Source: UBA3263 sp964528425
Lineage (GTDB): Bacteria > Bacteroidota > Bacteroidia > Bacteroidales > Muribaculaceae
Assembly (NCBI GenBank): GCA_964528425.1
Contig: CAZGTD010000058.1
Coordinates: 1-7,373, forward strand
Direction: 5' to 3'
DNA: 7,373 nt
Made by a program: the position numbers and the translations under genes. This document shows, in pieces, positions 5,959 to 7,373 of this stretch (position 1 is the stretch's first letter; each line of letters starts with the position of its first letter). The notes below the pieces were generated by a model that saw nothing but the letters and a program-made list of their open reading frames with translations, did no database searches and was not told where the DNA came from.

Positions 5959-6843
5959 ATGCATGACATTTGGAATCCGTGGCACGGATGCCGCAAAATA
6001 AGTGAAGGGTGTCGACACTGCTACATGTACTTTCTCGATAGCCGACGGGACAGAAGCGGAGCCGACATCTACCGCACGCAGGCATTTAATTATCCGCTCC
6101 AGAAAGACCGCTCGGGCAGCTATGTCATTAAAAGCGGCGAACTGATTCGGGTTTGCATGACTTCTGACTTTTTTCTTCAGGAGGCTGACTGTTGGCGACC
6201 CGAGGCATGGAATATTATCAAGCAGAGGCCTGACGTTAAATTCTTTCTGCTGACAAAAAGGCCGCAGCGGGTTGCGGAAACATTACCCGCCGACTGGGGC
6301 GACGGGTGGGACAACGTTTGGTTCAACGTTTCGTGCGAGAATCAACAGAATGCTGATGAAAGGTTGCCGTTACTGCTTCAGTTACCCTTTAAGCACAAAG
6401 GGATTATGGCCGCGCCGCTCATCGGGCCATTAGATATTGGCCGGTATCTCGCAACGGGCCGGATTGAACAGGTAATTGCCGGCGGCGAGAATTATGATGG
6501 CAGTCGCCCCTGTAACTTCGACTGGGTGAAATCGCTATCGGCCCAATGCAAGCTCCATGACGTTAGATTCTGCTTTATCGAAACCGGAACTAATTTTATT
6601 AAAGACGGACGTTTATATCATCTACCCGGCAAACGCATTCAGACCGAAATGGCTCTGAAGGCCAATGTAAACCATATGGGTCGGCCGATTGATTTTCATC
6701 TTCATGACCCGCTCGGATTCGATATAGATGAACAGAATCTTTATAAACCGCAATATCGCGAATTGTGCTTCAGGTGTGGCAGCCGAATGATCTGCAATGG
6801 ATGCAGTAACTGCTCCAGATGTCATTTTACAATAATAAAATAG
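5959..6843 (+). CDS. Gp37/Gp68 (DUF5131) family three-cysteine protein with a cysteine-rich C-terminal tail
   Basis: The 294-residue protein begins with the family signature: WNPWHGCRKISEGCRHCY carries Cys11, Cys18 and Cys21 in a C-x6-C-x2-C pattern. The family (PF07505) is known from phages and accessory regions, and the three cysteines resemble an iron-sulfur-binding radical-SAM-type motif, though the reaction is unknown. Other family blocks are LLTKRPQR (97-104), VSCEN (124-128), APLIGPLDI (152-160), GGEN followed by RP (175-184) and FCFIETGTNF (204-213), where relatives have FFKQWG. The tail adds six cysteines in 19 residues (270, 273, 279, 282, 285, 288), the last four as CxxCxxCxxC, suggesting a zinc site or second Fe-S cluster. 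It is divergent from tetR and has more A/T-rich codon choice than its neighbours, consistent with transfer. The partner gene often found beside it, tcmP, is not visible in the window. Confidence 0.85.
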   Translation: MHDIWNPWHGCRKISEGCRHCYMYFLDSRRDRSGADIYRTQAFNYPLQKDRSGSYVIKSGELIRVCMTSDFFLQEADCWRPEAWNIIKQRPDVKFFLLTKRPQRVAETLPADWGDGWDNVWFNVSCENQQNADERLPLLLQLPFKHKGIMAAPLIGPLDIGRYLATGRIEQVIAGGENYDGSRPCNFDWVKSLSAQCKLHDVRFCFIETGTNFIKDGRLYHLPGKRIQTEMALKANVNHMGRPIDFHLHDPLGFDIDEQNLYKPQYRELCFRCGSRMICNGCSNCSRCHFTIIK

Positions 6844-6858
6844 TTCAAAATTGTTCAG

Positions 6859-6890
6859 TGAAATGCTCCGATTATGGAATAGCATTTTCA
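6859..6890 (+). terminator. Possible weak terminator after the DUF5131 gene
   Basis: TGAAATGCT (6859-6867) can pair with AGCATTTTCA (6881-6890) with one bulged T, around a 13-nt loop, 15 bp past the stop codon. The stem is A/T-rich and only four T residues lie in the right arm, so termination would be weak. It is the best hairpin I found behind the gene. Confidence 0.3.
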
Positions 6891-6961
6891 GCAGCCCGTC
6901 TTAACCCGTATTTGGGTGCGTGTGGGAGCAATCGCTCAAAAGCTAAAAATCGCTCCAACCC

Positions 6962-7024
6962 GGCGACCCTCAAATTAAATTCTTCATTACAGATTGGCTG
7001 CGTAACCGTAACACGATAGAATTT
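6962..7024 (+). pseudogene. Relic of a KilA-N domain gene
   Basis: In one plus-strand frame this stretch encodes GDPQIKFFITDWLRNRNTIEF. The segment FFITDWLRNRNTIEF closely resembles the core of KilA-N DNA-binding domains of phage and accessory genes in Bacteroidales, where it is normally followed by a LGxWE segment and preceded by YISLTDM. Here neither flank is present: an in-frame stop lies upstream at 6944-6946, and after 7024 the frame runs on as unrelated sequence to a stop at 7097-7099. No start codon is available. It is best explained as a fragment left by decay or deletion of a KilA-N gene. Recognition is from memory of the family, not a search. Confidence 0.5.
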
Positions 7025-7095
7025 ACCATCGTTTCCGTCGGCCACATTGCCAAGCGTCTGAAGCTCCTGAAATCACTGGCAAAGTCCGGCAAAGG

Positions 7096-7373
7096 TTAAA
7101 GGAACGACAGCAGGTGGGTGCGGAACTCCGTCCAGGGCAATATGGTGCCGTGGACCGGGTAGCTGACCGGACGTTCGTTCAGGTCGAGGCGCACATAGTG
7201 GCGTCCCGATGCGGAGCGGAGCAGAATCACCTGGAGGTTCGAAGCCATCGGAACCACATGAAACGACTGCCAGTGGTCGGCGACTGTGTCGAAGTAATAT
7301 GTAAGGTAATAGCAGTCGGGCACCCTCATCAGCGACAGCAGCGGCATCAGCGTTTCGGCGTGGCCGAAGTGCA
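7096..7373 (-). CDS. MINPP-type histidine phosphatase (branch 2), C-terminal 91 residues, cut by the window edge
   Basis: The fragment opens HFGHAETLMPLLSLM, which matches the second active-site block of histidine acid phosphatases. The HAE tripeptide (codons 7354-7362) is the form found in multiple inositol polyphosphate phosphatases, whereas most fungal and bacterial phytases have HD. The glutamate acts as proton donor during removal of phosphate from inositol phosphates such as phytate. The following VVPMASNLQVILLRS and LNERPVSYP segments fit the C-terminal strands of Bacteroides relatives. The N-terminal RHGxRxP motif, any signal peptide and the true start lie beyond position 7373; these enzymes are usually exported. 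An ATG at 7345-7347 is internal, not a start. I see no clear terminator behind the stop. Substrate assignment is by family only. Confidence 0.85.
   Translation of the reverse strand, partial: HFGHAETLMPLLSLMRVPDCYYLTYYFDTVADHWQSFHVVPMASNLQVILLRSASGRHYVRLDLNERPVSYPVHGTILPWTEFRTHLLSFL

Larger units (their letters stand above)
6844..7095. other. 252-bp gene-poor stretch with a phage-gene relic and short repeats
   Basis: No intact gene is visible between the DUF5131 stop and the phosphatase gene. The stretch holds the weak hairpin at 6859-6890, a direct repeat AATCGCTC (6930-6937 and 6948-6955) flanked by GGAGC/GCTCC (6925-6929 and 6952-6956) that can close a stem, and the KilA-N relic at 6962-7024. 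It reads as degraded accessory DNA. Confidence 0.55.

Noticed and set aside
5819..6085. 88-codon minus-strand frame across the divergent promoter region
   Set aside because: It overlaps the start of the DUF5131 gene and the complement of its -7 box, and I recognise no motif. Part is non-shadow sequence, so a small protein cannot be fully excluded.
6844..7072. Minus-strand open stretch of about 66 codons through the gene-poor region
   Set aside because: It has no ATG start and no recognised motif. The opposite strand carries the KilA-N-like match, which is more specific.
6916..7090. Two similar-looking peptides (VGAIAQKLK and VGHIAKRLK) in the gene-poor stretch, suggesting a duplication
   Set aside because: The underlying DNA agrees at only about half the positions by eye, and the frames differ, so chance is enough.
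6844..7100. tRNA gene or CRISPR array in the gene-poor stretch
   Set aside because: No cloverleaf with a GTTC-type T-arm could be drawn, and the only direct repeat is an 8-bp pair.

Overview
The window looks like a chromosome segment from the phylum Bacteroidota, order Bacteroidales. A gut lineage such as Muribaculaceae is possible, but I cannot prove the family from this sequence. The evidence is three promoters with the Bacteroidota -7 box TAnnTTTG, a DUF4290 gene (a family I know only from this phylum), a general lack of Shine-Dalgarno sequences, and protein sequences typical of the group.

From position 1 to about 5785 all genes are on the minus strand, so transcription runs from high to low coordinates. 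There are three blocks. (a) tetR-fabG-DUF4290-rimM (5767 to 3258) has gaps of 45 and 9 bp and a 1-bp overlap, and ends in an intrinsic terminator fused to the rimM stop codon. It reads as one operon. (b) groES-groEL (3145 to 1217) is the chaperonin operon. Its upstream region has no CIRCE element and no TAnnTTTG box. It carries a strong sigma-54-type promoter match preceded by a perfect 19-bp palindrome, and the operon ends in a hairpin. (c) acpP-fabF (1039 to beyond position 1) has a textbook Bacteroidota promoter; fabF runs off the left edge after 246 codons.

FabG, acyl carrier protein and FabF are three parts of the type II fatty acid synthesis cycle: ketoreductase, carrier and condensing enzyme. 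The chaperonin genes lie between the two lipid blocks. RimM belongs to ribosome maturation, and DUF4290 has no known role.

The right end has a different character. Divergent from tetR on the plus strand is a Gp37/Gp68 (DUF5131) three-cysteine protein with an extra cysteine-rich tail. Its usual partner TcmP is not visible. After it lies about 250 bp without an intact gene, containing a short relic of a phage-type KilA-N gene. The window closes with the C-terminal end of a MINPP-type histidine phosphatase on the minus strand, carrying the diagnostic HAE motif. This end appears to be an accessory spot beside a core-gene block.

The most interesting points are the apparent sigma-54/activator control of groESL, the unpartnered three-cysteine protein with its cysteine tail, and the almost leaderless tetR start. 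I see no convincing complete new multi-gene system.
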